Source of the DNA: Thermoproteota archaeon
GTDB lineage: Archaea > Korarchaeota > Korarchaeia > Korarchaeales > Korarchaeaceae
DNA length: 64,000 nucleotides
Assembly (NCBI GenBank): GCA_030130125.1
Contig: JARZZM010000014.1
Span: 19,910 to 83,909 of the forward strand
Direction of reading: 5' to 3'
How positions within the stretch are numbered: the stretch's first letter is position 1; the number at the start of each line of letters is the position of its first letter. Shown in pieces: positions 1-8,275 of this stretch. Made by a program: the position numbers and the translations under genes. A model generated the notes under the pieces. The model was not told where the DNA came from. It made no database searches and saw only the letters and a list, made by a program, of their open reading frames with translations.

Positions 1-1
1 A

Positions 2-337
2 GCCTTCACCTTAGCTGGGTTCTTCGCTGGAATGGTTGGTGCTCTATTCTCGCTCAACGGTGGAGGCGTGGACGAGACCCTATTCAACTTGGGACACAGT
101 ATAGACATGATAGTCATGATAGTCATAGGGGGGTTGGGAACCGTATTGGGACCCGTTGTGGGTTCATTGATATACTTCGAACTCTATGACCTCCTATTAG
201 TACACTATCCAGGCGTGAACCTGATCATCTTGGGAATCATAGTTGCGATAGTGGTCTTATTCTTCCCTGAGGGGCTCATAGGACTCCTGAGGAAGTATAA
301 GGTGGGGGGAGTGAGACTAAGGGACCTTTTGGAGTAG
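2..337 (+). CDS. livM: Branched-chain amino acid ABC transporter permease LivM (C-terminal part)
   Basis: This is the C-terminal 111 residues of a LivM-type inner-membrane permease that forms half of the channel for leucine, isoleucine and valine uptake. The reading frame is open to the left edge, so the gene begins outside the window. What remains holds about three hydrophobic segments, including the family's IGGLGTVLGPVVGS stretch that contacts the ATPases, and a short charged cytoplasmic tail. The livG-type ATPase starts 12 nt after the stop and livF follows, so this is the usual Liv operon order. The related substrate may be an amide or urea rather than an amino acid; the sequence does not settle that. 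Confidence 0.85.
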   Translation, partial: AFTLAGFFAGMVGALFSLNGGGVDETLFNLGHSIDMIVMIVIGGLGTVLGPVVGSLIYFELYDLLLVHYPGVNLIILGIIVAIVVLFFPEGLIGLLRKYKVGGVRLRDLLE

Positions 338-349
338 GGAGGGGATTGA

Positions 350-1135
350 ATGGAGGATATCTTGGTTGTTGAGAATGTTACTAAGAGGTTCGGTGGCTTA
401 GTCGCCAACAGCAAAGTCACCTTCTCGATGAAGAGGGGCGAGATCTTGGGCCTCATAGGTCCTAACGGGGCCGGGAAGACCACGCTCTTCAACGTCATAA
501 CTGGTGTCTATAAGCCAGATGAGGGTAGGGTGATATTCAAGGGGGAGGACATAACGGGGAAGCCGCCTCACGTCATCACTAGGAAGGGTATAGCGAAGAC
601 ACACCAGATAGTGAAGCCGTTCAACGACATGACGGTACTGGAGAACGCCATGGTCGGGGCGCTCTTCGGGAAGAGAGCTCGCCAGATAACTATAGGGGAG
701 GCTAAGGAAATCGCTTACCAGTCCCTAGAGCTAGTAGGGTTAGAGGAGAAGGCCGAGGAGCTCGCCGTGAAGCTGACACTCAGGCAGAAGAAAATGTTAG
801 AGTTGGCTAGGGCCCTCTCCGCCGAACCTGAGTTGCTCCTGCTTGATGAAGTGCTGGCAGGTCTAAACCCGAAGGAGGTGGAGGAGGCCCTTGAGATCAT
901 AAAGAAGGTCAAGGAGGAGAGGGATCTGAGCATCATAATGATAGAGCATGTGATGCATGCAGTGATGAACATTGCCGGCAGGATAGTGGTACTGCATTTC
1001 GGCTGGAAGATTGCCGAAGGTACTCCCGAAGAGGTGGCCAACAACCCGGAGGTGATAACCGCCTACCTAGGGGATCCGAGATATGCCTTGAGGTTCGTCA
1101 AGAGGAAAGGAGGTGAAGGAGATGGCTCTTCTTGA
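350..1135 (+). CDS. livG: Branched-chain amino acid ABC transporter ATP-binding protein LivG
   Basis: One of two ATPase subunits powering the Liv importer. The 261-residue protein has Walker A GPNGAGKT at residues 37-44, a Q-loop glutamine near 86, Walker B LLLLD at 162-166 followed by Glu167, and the H-loop histidine near 199. The ABC signature is unusual: LTLRQ at 142-146 instead of LSGGQ or the LSYGQ common in LivG. The ATG is preceded by a purine-rich GGGAGGGG. The gene overlaps the next ATPase gene. Length and domain order are normal for LivG. Confidence 0.9.
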   Translation: MEDILVVENVTKRFGGLVANSKVTFSMKRGEILGLIGPNGAGKTTLFNVITGVYKPDEGRVIFKGEDITGKPPHVITRKGIAKTHQIVKPFNDMTVLENAMVGALFGKRARQITIGEAKEIAYQSLELVGLEEKAEELAVKLTLRQKKMLELARALSAEPELLLLDEVLAGLNPKEVEEALEIIKKVKEERDLSIIMIEHVMHAVMNIAGRIVVLHFGWKIAEGTPEEVANNPEVITAYLGDPRYALRFVKRKGGEGDGSS

Positions 1136-1835
1136 GTTGAAGGACATAGATGCTGGGTATGGGGAGACTCAAGTCCTCTGGAACATCAACCTGCAGGCCG
1201 ACGAGGGTATCATAACAGTCATGCTCGGGAGTAACGGCGCCGGAAAGACCACCACGCTCAGGGTAACCAGTGGCATCCTACCGCCTTGGAAGGGCCAGAT
1301 CCTGTTGGGAAACGAGGATGTAACTAAGCTCCCAGCGCACAAGAGGGTCGAGCTGGGGATAGTAATGGTCCCTGAGGGTAGGAGGCTCTGGCCCGAGCTC
1401 ACGGTCTTCGAGAACCTTGAGTTGGGCGCTTACACCAAGAGAGCGAGGGATAAGTTCGACAGCAGCTTGGATCTGGTGTACAGTCTGTTTCCTAGGTTGA
1501 GGGAGAGGAGAAGCCAGCTGGCCGGTACTCTGAGCGGTGGGGAGCAGCAGATGCTCGCCATCGGGAGGGCTCTCATGGCAGATCCGAAGATTCTGCTTAT
1601 GGACGAGCCCTCCTTAGGCCTAGCACCCAAGCTTGTCGGTGAGATAATGAATGTCATCAGGAAGCTGAGGGACGACGAGAAGCTTACCGTCTTCCTAGTC
1701 GAGCAGAATGTGCACATGTCCCTTGAGATAGCGGACTATGGCTACGTGATAGAGCAGGGGAGAATAGTCCTGTCGGGTCCCAAGGAAGAGTTGGAGGGTA
1801 GTGAGAGGATAAAGAAGGCCTATCTGGGCCTCTAA
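1122..1835 (+). CDS. livF: Branched-chain amino acid ABC transporter ATP-binding protein LivF
   Basis: The second Liv ATPase subunit. Walker A GSNGAGKT lies at residues 36-43, with a full LSGGEQQ signature and Walker B ILLMDEP further on; its LSGGE complements the degenerate signature of the partner LivG. ATG at 1122 is chosen over GTG at 1113 because GGAGGTGA lies about 8 nt upstream. The start lies inside the last codons of livG, a sign of translational coupling. The operon seems to end here, because the next gene has its own TATA-like sequence near 1842-1850. Confidence 0.9.
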   Translation: MALLELKDIDAGYGETQVLWNINLQADEGIITVMLGSNGAGKTTTLRVTSGILPPWKGQILLGNEDVTKLPAHKRVELGIVMVPEGRRLWPELTVFENLELGAYTKRARDKFDSSLDLVYSLFPRLRERRSQLAGTLSGGEQQMLAIGRALMADPKILLMDEPSLGLAPKLVGEIMNVIRKLRDDEKLTVFLVEQNVHMSLEIADYGYVIEQGRIVLSGPKEELEGSERIKKAYLGL

Positions 1836-1887
1836 ATCCCAACTTTTATTGCTATCTGTTAAATCTTGTAAGGCACCCTCATTCTAG

Positions 1888-2781
1888 ATGAGGCTCGTCA
1901 GCTTCTGGGGAAAGGGTGGAGTAGGTAAGACGACAAGCTCGGCTTCCTTGGCGGCTGGGCTTTCCGAGGAGGGGATGGATGTCCTCCTTCTGACGACGGA
2001 CCCGACCCCTACTCTTTCTGATGTGCTGGACTTTCCCTTGAAGAGTGAGCCCTCCAAGGTAAACGGGTTCAGGGGGCTGTGGGCGGCGGAACTGAGTGAG
2101 AGCGCCGTGATCGAAATGTGGAAGGAGAGATTCGGAGAGGAGGTCTACGAGGTGGCTTCCTCCTTCCTGCCGGTGGGGAGGGACTTCATAGACTACGTGG
2201 CTAGAGCCCCTGGCATAGCGGATCAGTTCATGCTCTACCTCCTGCACGAGTTCTGGAGAAAGGGGGGTTACGACATCATAGTCTGGGACACACCCGCGTC
2301 CAGCGGAAGCATCAGATTGCTGAGGATAGAGGAGGAGTTCTACTCCCACATGAACGACGCCATACGCATGTATCTAAAGTTGAAAGGATTCTTGGAGAGG
2401 ATAAGGAGGGGAAGGAGGGATCCCTTGGCACTGATAGAGGAATGGAAGTCCATAGCTCGAGGTATAATGGACATGCTGTCAAGCGACTCCCACCACCTCA
2501 TACTGGTGGCCATTCCCGAGAAGATCTCCTATCTCCTGACGCTAAGGATGAGGGATGAGTTGGAGGGGATGGGCATAAAGGTCAGGGCGCTGGTCGTGAA
2601 CAGGCTACTCAGGGACTGCAAATGTGATAAATTGAACAGGATGGCCGAGATCCACGCGAGGGTGCTGGAAGAGTTTAAGGCATCCTTCAACCATGTAAGG
2701 GTGATAGAGAACGTCGACTATGAACCGGTGGGTAGGGAGGGTTTGCTTAGGTTTTACGACTACCTGAGGGAGTTGGTATGA
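1888..2781 (+). CDS. ArsA/Get3-family ATPase
   Basis: A 297-residue P-loop ATPase of the ArsA/Get3 type (deviant Walker A, GKGGVGKTT at residues 8-16, with the signature lysine), followed by a Walker B-like IIVWDTP. Family members energise arsenite efflux or deliver tail-anchored proteins to membranes. No ArsB, ArsR or ArsD is nearby. A CKCDK cysteine pair lies near residue 249, and cysteines are used for metal or zinc binding in this family. It is shorter than two-domain ArsA. Its stop overlaps the next ATG (ATGA), placing it at the head of a run with a symporter. The cargo is unknown. Confidence 0.75.
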   Translation: MRLVSFWGKGGVGKTTSSASLAAGLSEEGMDVLLLTTDPTPTLSDVLDFPLKSEPSKVNGFRGLWAAELSESAVIEMWKERFGEEVYEVASSFLPVGRDFIDYVARAPGIADQFMLYLLHEFWRKGGYDIIVWDTPASSGSIRLLRIEEEFYSHMNDAIRMYLKLKGFLERIRRGRRDPLALIEEWKSIARGIMDMLSSDSHHLILVAIPEKISYLLTLRMRDELEGMGIKVRALVVNRLLRDCKCDKLNRMAEIHARVLEEFKASFNHVRVIENVDYEPVGREGLLRFYDYLRELV

Positions 2782-2960
2782 GAGACAGGGCCTATCTGGT
2801 GTGGAGCCTGCTCGTCTTAACCCTATCCTACACGGTGCCTCACCTCGCTCTCAGGGAGTGTAGGGACCTCTCGCTATACGCGTTCTGGCTGGTTCTCACG
2901 CTGGTTCACTTCACCGTCACCCTGATCTACCTCAGGGGGGATGCCTCGTGGAGGAGCTAG
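2778..2960 (+). CDS. Small two-helix membrane protein preceding the symporter
   Basis: A 60-residue protein with two predicted transmembrane segments (about residues 8-24 and 33-52). It lies between the ArsA-like gene (ATGA overlap) and a sodium:solute symporter gene (13 nt overlap). Small two-helix proteins directly upstream of SSS-family symporters are a recurrent arrangement (YhdT beside PanF, for example), so an accessory-subunit role is likely by position. No catalytic motif is visible. Confidence 0.6.
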   Translation: MRDRAYLVWSLLVLTLSYTVPHLALRECRDLSLYAFWLVLTLVHFTVTLIYLRGDASWRS

Positions 2961-4372
2961 CCGCAGCGGTGATCACCCTCACCCTCTACCTGCTGATGGG
3001 GACGATTATAGCCCTCCTATCTAGGAGAGTGGGAATAAAGACTACGAGCGATTACTACGTGGCGGGCCACAGGCTGGGCGGCATACTAGCTGCTATATCC
3101 TACGCAGCGACTACCTACTCCGCTTTCATGATGGTCGGGCTGGTCGGGCTCACGTACGCGACCGGTGTGGGAGCTTTCGGGTTCGAGATAACCTACCTCC
3201 TATCCACCATATTCCTCCTGAGCTACGTCGCACCCAAGGTCTGGAAGTTGGCAAGGGAGAGGAACTGGGTGAGTCCAGCTGAGATGATATCAGACCTTTA
3301 TGGCCTGAAGCCGCTATCTCTCATCGTGGCTGCCATGTACCTCATAGCCCTGATACCCTACGCCTCGGCACAGCTCATAGCCGTCGGTAGAATGGTTGAG
3401 GGGATGGCTCCCGGCCTCTATTGGCTCGGCATCCTGCTGGGAGTGGTTGCAGCCCTGATATGGACAGGACTATCTGGGATGTGGAGCCTCGCCTCTACCG
3501 ACCTGTACCAAGGCCTGTGGATGATACTGGCCGCCATCGGATTCGTGGTATGGCTCTTCCTGTGGGGTGGATCGGATATAGCGAGCGGCACAGCCAAAAT
3601 GGCTGAGAAGGGCCTCCTAGGTATGAAGTGGTCTCCCCTAGTCTTCGTGTCCTACTCGATTCCTTGGGCCTTCTTCGCGGTGACCAACCCCCAAGTGGTC
3701 CAGAAGCTGTACACGCCCAAGGACGAGAAGGCCCTTAGGAGGCTCATAACCCTCTTCACCCTGTTCGGCCTTTCCTACACGGTCATAGTGACGGTAATAG
3801 GACTCGCGAGCAGGGCCCTGACCGAGATCGGACGCCTCCCCGTCATCAAGGTGGGCGATCAGGTCACCCCCTCGCTGCTCAGCTACGCTCCCCTTCCCCT
3901 TGCCGTCTTCGTCTTCACCTCCATCGTGGCGGCTGCGATGACCACCATGGACGCGATAGTCTTAGCTCTCTCCTCCACCGCCTCTAGGGACGTGTACCAG
4001 CGCTACTTGGGAGGGAAGGACAGAGCGGCGATAAACTTGGGTAGGATCTCCATCCTCATCCTACTGCTCGTCCTGAGTTACGTGGCTTACCTGAAGATCG
4101 GTTTCATAGTGGATCTATCTGTGCTTGCATCGGCGCTGCTACTCCCCCTAGCCCCAGTTACCTTGATCGGATGGTTCTACGGTAGGAGGAGTAGGGTAAT
4201 GGGCTACGCCGCGGCAGCATCTCTCGCCTCCGGGTTCCTGATAGGCCTGTACTGGGCATTGGTGCACGGCGCGAGGAAGTCTCTGACTACACCCATATTC
4301 GGGCTCCCTTCCACCCTGTTCATCCTCTTAGTGTCCACCCTTATAATGATGGTTCCGCTCGTGAGGAGGTGA
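2948..4372 (+). CDS. Sodium:solute symporter (SSS family)
   Basis: A 474-residue polytopic membrane protein with about 13 hydrophobic segments and the SSS-family layout. The N-terminal region reads DYYVAGHRLGG, typical of the first helices, and an SSTASRDVYQRY motif occurs around residue 343, which in this family lies near the sodium site. The substrate could be a carboxylate such as pantothenate, acetate or a sugar acid; this cannot be read from the sequence. GTG at 2948 overlaps the small membrane protein gene. A thioesterase gene follows after 4 nt, which hints at an organic-acid or acyl substrate. Confidence 0.85.
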   Translation: MEELAAAVITLTLYLLMGTIIALLSRRVGIKTTSDYYVAGHRLGGILAAISYAATTYSAFMMVGLVGLTYATGVGAFGFEITYLLSTIFLLSYVAPKVWKLARERNWVSPAEMISDLYGLKPLSLIVAAMYLIALIPYASAQLIAVGRMVEGMAPGLYWLGILLGVVAALIWTGLSGMWSLASTDLYQGLWMILAAIGFVVWLFLWGGSDIASGTAKMAEKGLLGMKWSPLVFVSYSIPWAFFAVTNPQVVQKLYTPKDEKALRRLITLFTLFGLSYTVIVTVIGLASRALTEIGRLPVIKVGDQVTPSLLSYAPLPLAVFVFTSIVAAAMTTMDAIVLALSSTASRDVYQRYLGGKDRAAINLGRISILILLLVLSYVAYLKIGFIVDLSVLASALLLPLAPVTLIGWFYGRRSRVMGYAAAASLASGFLIGLYWALVHGARKSLTTPIFGLPSTLFILLVSTLIMMVPLVRR

Positions 4373-4376
4373 AGCG

Positions 4377-4760
4377 ATGTCAGGTGTGAGGCCTGGCCTG
4401 ACCGGTGAGTTCACCTATCTAGTTGATGAGAATATGGCCGCGAGCCATTTGGGGGTTGGGGTCCTCTCCACTCCCAGCATGATAGCCCTTATGGAGATCT
4501 CGTGCCACAGAACCGTGGAGCCCTACCTAGAAGAGGGTTACACCACCGTGGGTACGTATGTGTGCGTTTTTCACAGAGCCCCTGCTCCAATCGGCGGAGA
4601 GGTCAGGGTGAAGGCGACCCTTGTGGACATGGATGGAAGGAAGCTTGTCTTCAGGGTCGAGGCCTACTGGAAGGAGAAGCTCATAGGTGAGGGAGAGCAT
4701 CACCGCTTCATAGTGAATGAGGAGAGGTTCGCTTCCAAGCTGAAGGAGGAGTTGGGTTGA
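4377..4760 (+). CDS. Hotdog-fold thioesterase, FlK-like
   Basis: A 127-residue single-hotdog-domain thioesterase. Thr32, Glu40 and His66 have the same spacing as the catalytic triad of fluoroacetyl-CoA thioesterase FlK (Thr42, Glu50, His76), within a TPSMIALME stretch typical of that family. It should hydrolyse an acyl-CoA, releasing the acid and CoA. Most FlK-family homologues do not act on fluoroacetyl-CoA, so that substrate is not implied. The gene lies 4 nt after the symporter and overlaps the TTG start of nth by 4 nt. Confidence 0.75.
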   Translation: MSGVRPGLTGEFTYLVDENMAASHLGVGVLSTPSMIALMEISCHRTVEPYLEEGYTTVGTYVCVFHRAPAPIGGEVRVKATLVDMDGRKLVFRVEAYWKEKLIGEGEHHRFIVNEERFASKLKEELG

Positions 4761-5443
4761 TCGAGGGAGTGGATGGGAAGGCAATCCTGAGGAGGCTAGA
4801 GGGGGCCTTGGACTTCAAGGAGGAGGAGTTCGTCTCCCTCATGGCCAGCAAATCCAAGAACCCATTTGAGGTGCTGGTAACCACCATAGTCTCCCAGAAC
4901 ACCAACGATAAGAATACCGCAAAGGCTATGAAGAGATTGAAGAATATTCTGGGCAGGATAGTTCCCGGAAGGATAGAGAAGCTCAGTTTGAGGGAGCTGG
5001 AGGAGGCCCTGAGACCGGCGGGCCTTTATAGACAGAAAGCGAGGGTCATCAAGAGGGTTGCCTCCCTCCTGAGCGGCGGCAGGCTAGAGAGAATACTAGA
5101 GAAGGACCTCGAGGAGGCCAGGAGGGAATTGATCAGCCTGCCTGGAGTTGGACCCAAGACTGCTGACGTGCTGTTGAGCTTAATGGGGAGGAGACCCACC
5201 ATAGCGGTGGACAGGCACATCACTAGGGTGGCAGTCAGACTTGGTCTAGCAAGTAGCGACGACTACGAGGAGATAAGAGGATCGTTAATGAGGTTGTTCG
5301 ACCCAGAAGACTACTTGAAGGCGCACCTCCTCCTGATAAAGTTGGGAAGGGTTTACTGCCGTCCTAAGAACCCGAAGTGCGAAGAGTGTCCCCTCAGGGA
5401 CATGTGCGATTACGCCAAGTCCAAGAAGAAAATTGGAAGGTGA
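4757..5443 (+). CDS. nth: Endonuclease III (DNA glycosylase/AP lyase)
   Basis: Base-excision repair enzyme that removes oxidised pyrimidines and cleaves the abasic site. The 228-residue protein has the helix-hairpin-helix LPGVGPKTADVL with the catalytic lysine, the catalytic aspartate in AVDRHITRV, and a four-cysteine [4Fe-4S] loop at Cys201, 208, 211 and 217 (spacing 6-2-5). TTG at 4757 is the only reasonable start and overlaps the thioesterase stop. Its grouping with a symporter and a thioesterase looks like co-transcription rather than shared function. It converges on argS with a 7 nt gap. Confidence 0.93.
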   Translation: MIEGVDGKAILRRLEGALDFKEEEFVSLMASKSKNPFEVLVTTIVSQNTNDKNTAKAMKRLKNILGRIVPGRIEKLSLRELEEALRPAGLYRQKARVIKRVASLLSGGRLERILEKDLEEARRELISLPGVGPKTADVLLSLMGRRPTIAVDRHITRVAVRLGLASSDDYEEIRGSLMRLFDPEDYLKAHLLLIKLGRVYCRPKNPKCEECPLRDMCDYAKSKKKIGR

Positions 5444-5450
5444 GGATGTT

Positions 5451-7361
5451 TTACATCCTCTCCAGCCTCGGCACGCCGATGAGGTCTAGCGCCTTTCCTA
5501 GGACCCCTCTCACCCCCATAACGAGCCACATCCTAGCTTCCCTTGCTCCCTCAGGAGCGTTGATAACCGGATGGGTCTCGTAGAACTTATTGAAGGTCGA
5601 GGCCAGCTCATTAGCGTATTGGGAGATCAGATCCGGTCTTAGAAGCTGGTAAGCACTCCTCACCTTCTCCGGAAACTCTGCCAACATGTAAACTAGGGAC
5701 ACCTCCAGATCGGACGACAATTCGGATGGATCGAAGGATTCAGGGATCTCTCCTGCCTTTTTCAAGATGTTATGGGCCCTAGTGTAGGAGTACTGGACGA
5801 AAGGTCCACTGTTCGTCTCGAAGTCGAGGACCCTCTCCCACCTAAACTGGACTACCTTGGTGGGGGAGACATTGATCAGGGCATACTTCAGGGCACCTAC
5901 AGCTACCCTCTCGGCTATCTCCTCTATCCCTGGATCCCTGTCCATTCCCCTCTCCTGAAGTATCTTCATAACCTTGCCTTTTGCCTCGTCCAAGAGATCG
6001 TCTAACGTTATGTAGAGGGCCTTCCTCCCAGACATCCTCACCCCTATAAGGTTGACCATCTCGTAAGCGAAGTGTACGAGGAAGTCCGGATCATAGCCCA
6101 TCAGGGCGAGGCTCGCCCTCACCTCCTTCTGCTCCAAAGTCTGCTCGGTGGCGATCACGTTGTAGCACCTTCTGACGTCGGTAGCCTCCACCTTGAAGAG
6201 GGAGTAAGCCACATCAGTCCCCGTGTACAGCCAAGTACCGTCCGATCTGGTGAGGTAGAACCTCGGAGGTACTACCTCCTCCAGCCTGCCCTCCTCCTCT
6301 AATCTCCTCACCTCGTCCTCCGTCAGTCCGAATATCCTCCTGACATCCTCCCTCTCCCTGATCGCCCTCTCAAGATCGATGTATATCGCTTCACCGTCCC
6401 TACCCAGATAACCGGAGGATTCAAGCTTCTCTAGGGATTTCCTCACCCAGCTCTTCCATATGAGCTCGCTCTCCCAGTCGAACTGATCGTAGGTTATGCC
6501 CATCCTGCCCAAGGTCTGGAGGAAACCTCTTAGGACCGATTCTGCTACCTCCCTGAAGACCTCCCTCGCATCCGGGTCTCCGGACTGGTACCTCTTTAGG
6601 AGATCCATGACGTAGCGGTCGTCAAGCTCGGTCAGTCCTTTGGCTATCTCGGGATCTTGGGCTCTAACCCTCTCTATGGTCTCCTCCCACTCCTTCAGAT
6701 CCCCCTCCTCAGATTCACCCCTCTTGATCCTGTCTATCTCCAGCACCGCGTTAGCCATGGCGTATACCAGACCGAACCAGTGATCCAGCTTCCCCTTCGG
6801 CTTGAGGTGCCTCGTCTTGGACCTGCCAGCTGCTAGTATCGCAACCTGCAGGTTGCAGTCGTTCACCAAGTAGTGCCTCCTAACATCCCAGCCTAGGAAG
6901 TCCAGTATCCTAGCGAAGGAGTCGCCTATTATAGCGTTCCTCCCGCTTCCTACGTGGAGGGGATGTACTGGGTTGACGCTGGTGTGCTCCACCATTAGCT
7001 TCTCTCCCTTCCTCTCCCCCCTGCCCAGCTCCTCCCTAGACGCCAAGGAGAGGACGTCCTTGAAGAGGGTCTCACGAGAAACCCTCACGTTGAGGTATCC
7101 ATTTTCAACCCTCACTTCCTCCGTATACGGTATGCTGGAAGCATCTATCCTCCCAGCCACTAAAAGCGCCGCTTCGTCCGGCTTCCTCCTCAGGTATCTA
7201 GCTATCTTGAATCCGACCGGTAGTCCGTAGACATCCGCGTCCTTGGGGGATCGAGCTACTTGGAGGGGGGAGAAGGACCCCTTCACTCCTATCTCTGAGA
7301 GGGCCTTATTCACTTCATCAGCTAGAGCTAATTTCATGGAGCCGAGCGGATCTGTGGTCAT
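5451..7361 (-). CDS. argS: Arginyl-tRNA synthetase
   Basis: Class I aminoacyl-tRNA synthetase that charges tRNA-Arg. It has an N-terminal tRNA-binding domain, the HIGH-type motif HPLHVGSGR at residues 133-141, an RMSGRK motif standing in for KMSKS, and a C-terminal DALR-type helical domain. The frame is open to 7475, but ATG at 7361 is preferred: a TATA-like TTTTAAATAA (7381-7390, read on the minus strand) places the transcript start almost exactly there, giving a leaderless mRNA and a 636-residue protein. Met at 7337 is a possible internal alternative. Confidence 0.93.
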   Translation of the reverse strand: MTTDPLGSMKLALADEVNKALSEIGVKGSFSPLQVARSPKDADVYGLPVGFKIARYLRRKPDEAALLVAGRIDASSIPYTEEVRVENGYLNVRVSRETLFKDVLSLASREELGRGERKGEKLMVEHTSVNPVHPLHVGSGRNAIIGDSFARILDFLGWDVRRHYLVNDCNLQVAILAAGRSKTRHLKPKGKLDHWFGLVYAMANAVLEIDRIKRGESEEGDLKEWEETIERVRAQDPEIAKGLTELDDRYVMDLLKRYQSGDPDAREVFREVAESVLRGFLQTLGRMGITYDQFDWESELIWKSWVRKSLEKLESSGYLGRDGEAIYIDLERAIREREDVRRIFGLTEDEVRRLEEEGRLEEVVPPRFYLTRSDGTWLYTGTDVAYSLFKVEATDVRRCYNVIATEQTLEQKEVRASLALMGYDPDFLVHFAYEMVNLIGVRMSGRKALYITLDDLLDEAKGKVMKILQERGMDRDPGIEEIAERVAVGALKYALINVSPTKVVQFRWERVLDFETNSGPFVQYSYTRAHNILKKAGEIPESFDPSELSSDLEVSLVYMLAEFPEKVRSAYQLLRPDLISQYANELASTFNKFYETHPVINAPEGAREARMWLVMGVRGVLGKALDLIGVPRLERM

Positions 7362-7380
7362 CCCTTTAACTTTGGGTTCG

Positions 7381-7390
7381 TTATTTAAAA
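7381..7390. promoter_or_regulatory. Shared bidirectional TATA box, argS / endonuclease V fusion
   Basis: TTATTTAAAA lies midway between the two divergent genes. Counting about 26 nt from its centre reaches the argS ATG (7361) on one side and the CTG codon at 7409 on the other. One AT-rich core therefore appears to serve both leaderless transcripts. Confidence 0.55.
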
Positions 7391-7408
7391 CGGTGGTGAG
7401 ATATCCGA

Positions 7409-8275
7409 CTGACGCGCTTCCAAGAGATACTTGCTGAGGCCTTGCAGAGCATTCCCCCGGGCAGGGTTTCATCATTCGGTGACATAGCCTCCGCCCTGGG
7501 GGATGTCAGGGCCGCTCTCGCTGTGAGAAACGAGTGCCTAAGGCTATCTAACCTCGCACCTCATGTTCCTTGGTGGAGGGCTGTGTCCTCAGACGGTAAA
7601 CCACTTCCGGGAGCCTTAAAGAGAATTAGAGAGGAAGGAGGACTTGAACATCTCAGGGGGAGGAAGTTCTTCCACGATGTTAGGGCCTGGCCCATCTTCC
7701 GGTTGATGGCGGAGGCTCAGTTAATGCTCTCCTCTAAGCTGGATTTAAGGTCCCTGAAAGGGGTGGAAGTGGCTGCCGGTGTCGACGTCAGTTATGGGGA
7801 CGAGGAGGCTGTCGCGGCCTGCGTCTCGGTCGATTCCAGATTGGAGATCGTCGAGGTGGCTTACGAGAGGTTCGTCCCCCAGATACCTTATGTGCCGACC
7901 TACTTGGCATTCAGGGAGTTGAGGGGCATGCTCCCCTCCGCCCTCAAGTGCGATTTCGATGTGATATTTGTGGATGGGCACGGCCTCTCCCATCCGAGGA
8001 TGCTAGGGGAGGCCTCACATTTGGGGTTGCTGCTGGGGAAACCCTCCATAGGAGTTGCGAAGTCTAAGCTGGTGGGGAGATTGGAGGGGGACCGCGTCGT
8101 CCTCCGAGGCAGGGAGGTCGGTGCTGTTGTGAGGAGGGGTTTCGTCTCTCCCGGTCACCTGATGGACTTGGAGAGCAGCATAGAGATATCCAAGAAGTTC
8201 TGGAGGGAAGGAAAGCAGCCTCTACCCCTCATACTAGCCCACAGGATTTCCAAGGAGACTATACGGGGATCCTGA
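7409..8275 (+). CDS. nfi: Alkyltransferase-like domain fused to endonuclease V
   Basis: A two-domain DNA-repair protein. Counting from TTG 7442, residues 1-70 match the DNA-binding domain of O6-alkylguanine alkyltransferase, but the PCHR active site reads PWWR (43-46), so no acceptor cysteine is present, as in alkyltransferase-like (ATL) proteins. Residues about 80-277 are endonuclease V, which nicks beside deaminated purines, with likely metal ligands Asp115, Glu159 and Asp178. The domain's first helix (RFQEILAEALQ) lies upstream of TTG 7442, and the frame there offers no ATG, GTG or TTG. CTG at 7409 sits at the predicted transcript start and is used here. A catalytically active alkyltransferase-endonuclease V fusion is known from Ferroplasma. 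Confidence 0.8.
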   Translation: MTRFQEILAEALQSIPPGRVSSFGDIASALGDVRAALAVRNECLRLSNLAPHVPWWRAVSSDGKPLPGALKRIREEGGLEHLRGRKFFHDVRAWPIFRLMAEAQLMLSSKLDLRSLKGVEVAAGVDVSYGDEEAVAACVSVDSRLEIVEVAYERFVPQIPYVPTYLAFRELRGMLPSALKCDFDVIFVDGHGLSHPRMLGEASHLGLLLGKPSIGVAKSKLVGRLEGDRVVLRGREVGAVVRRGFVSPGHLMDLESSIEISKKFWREGKQPLPLILAHRISKETIRGS

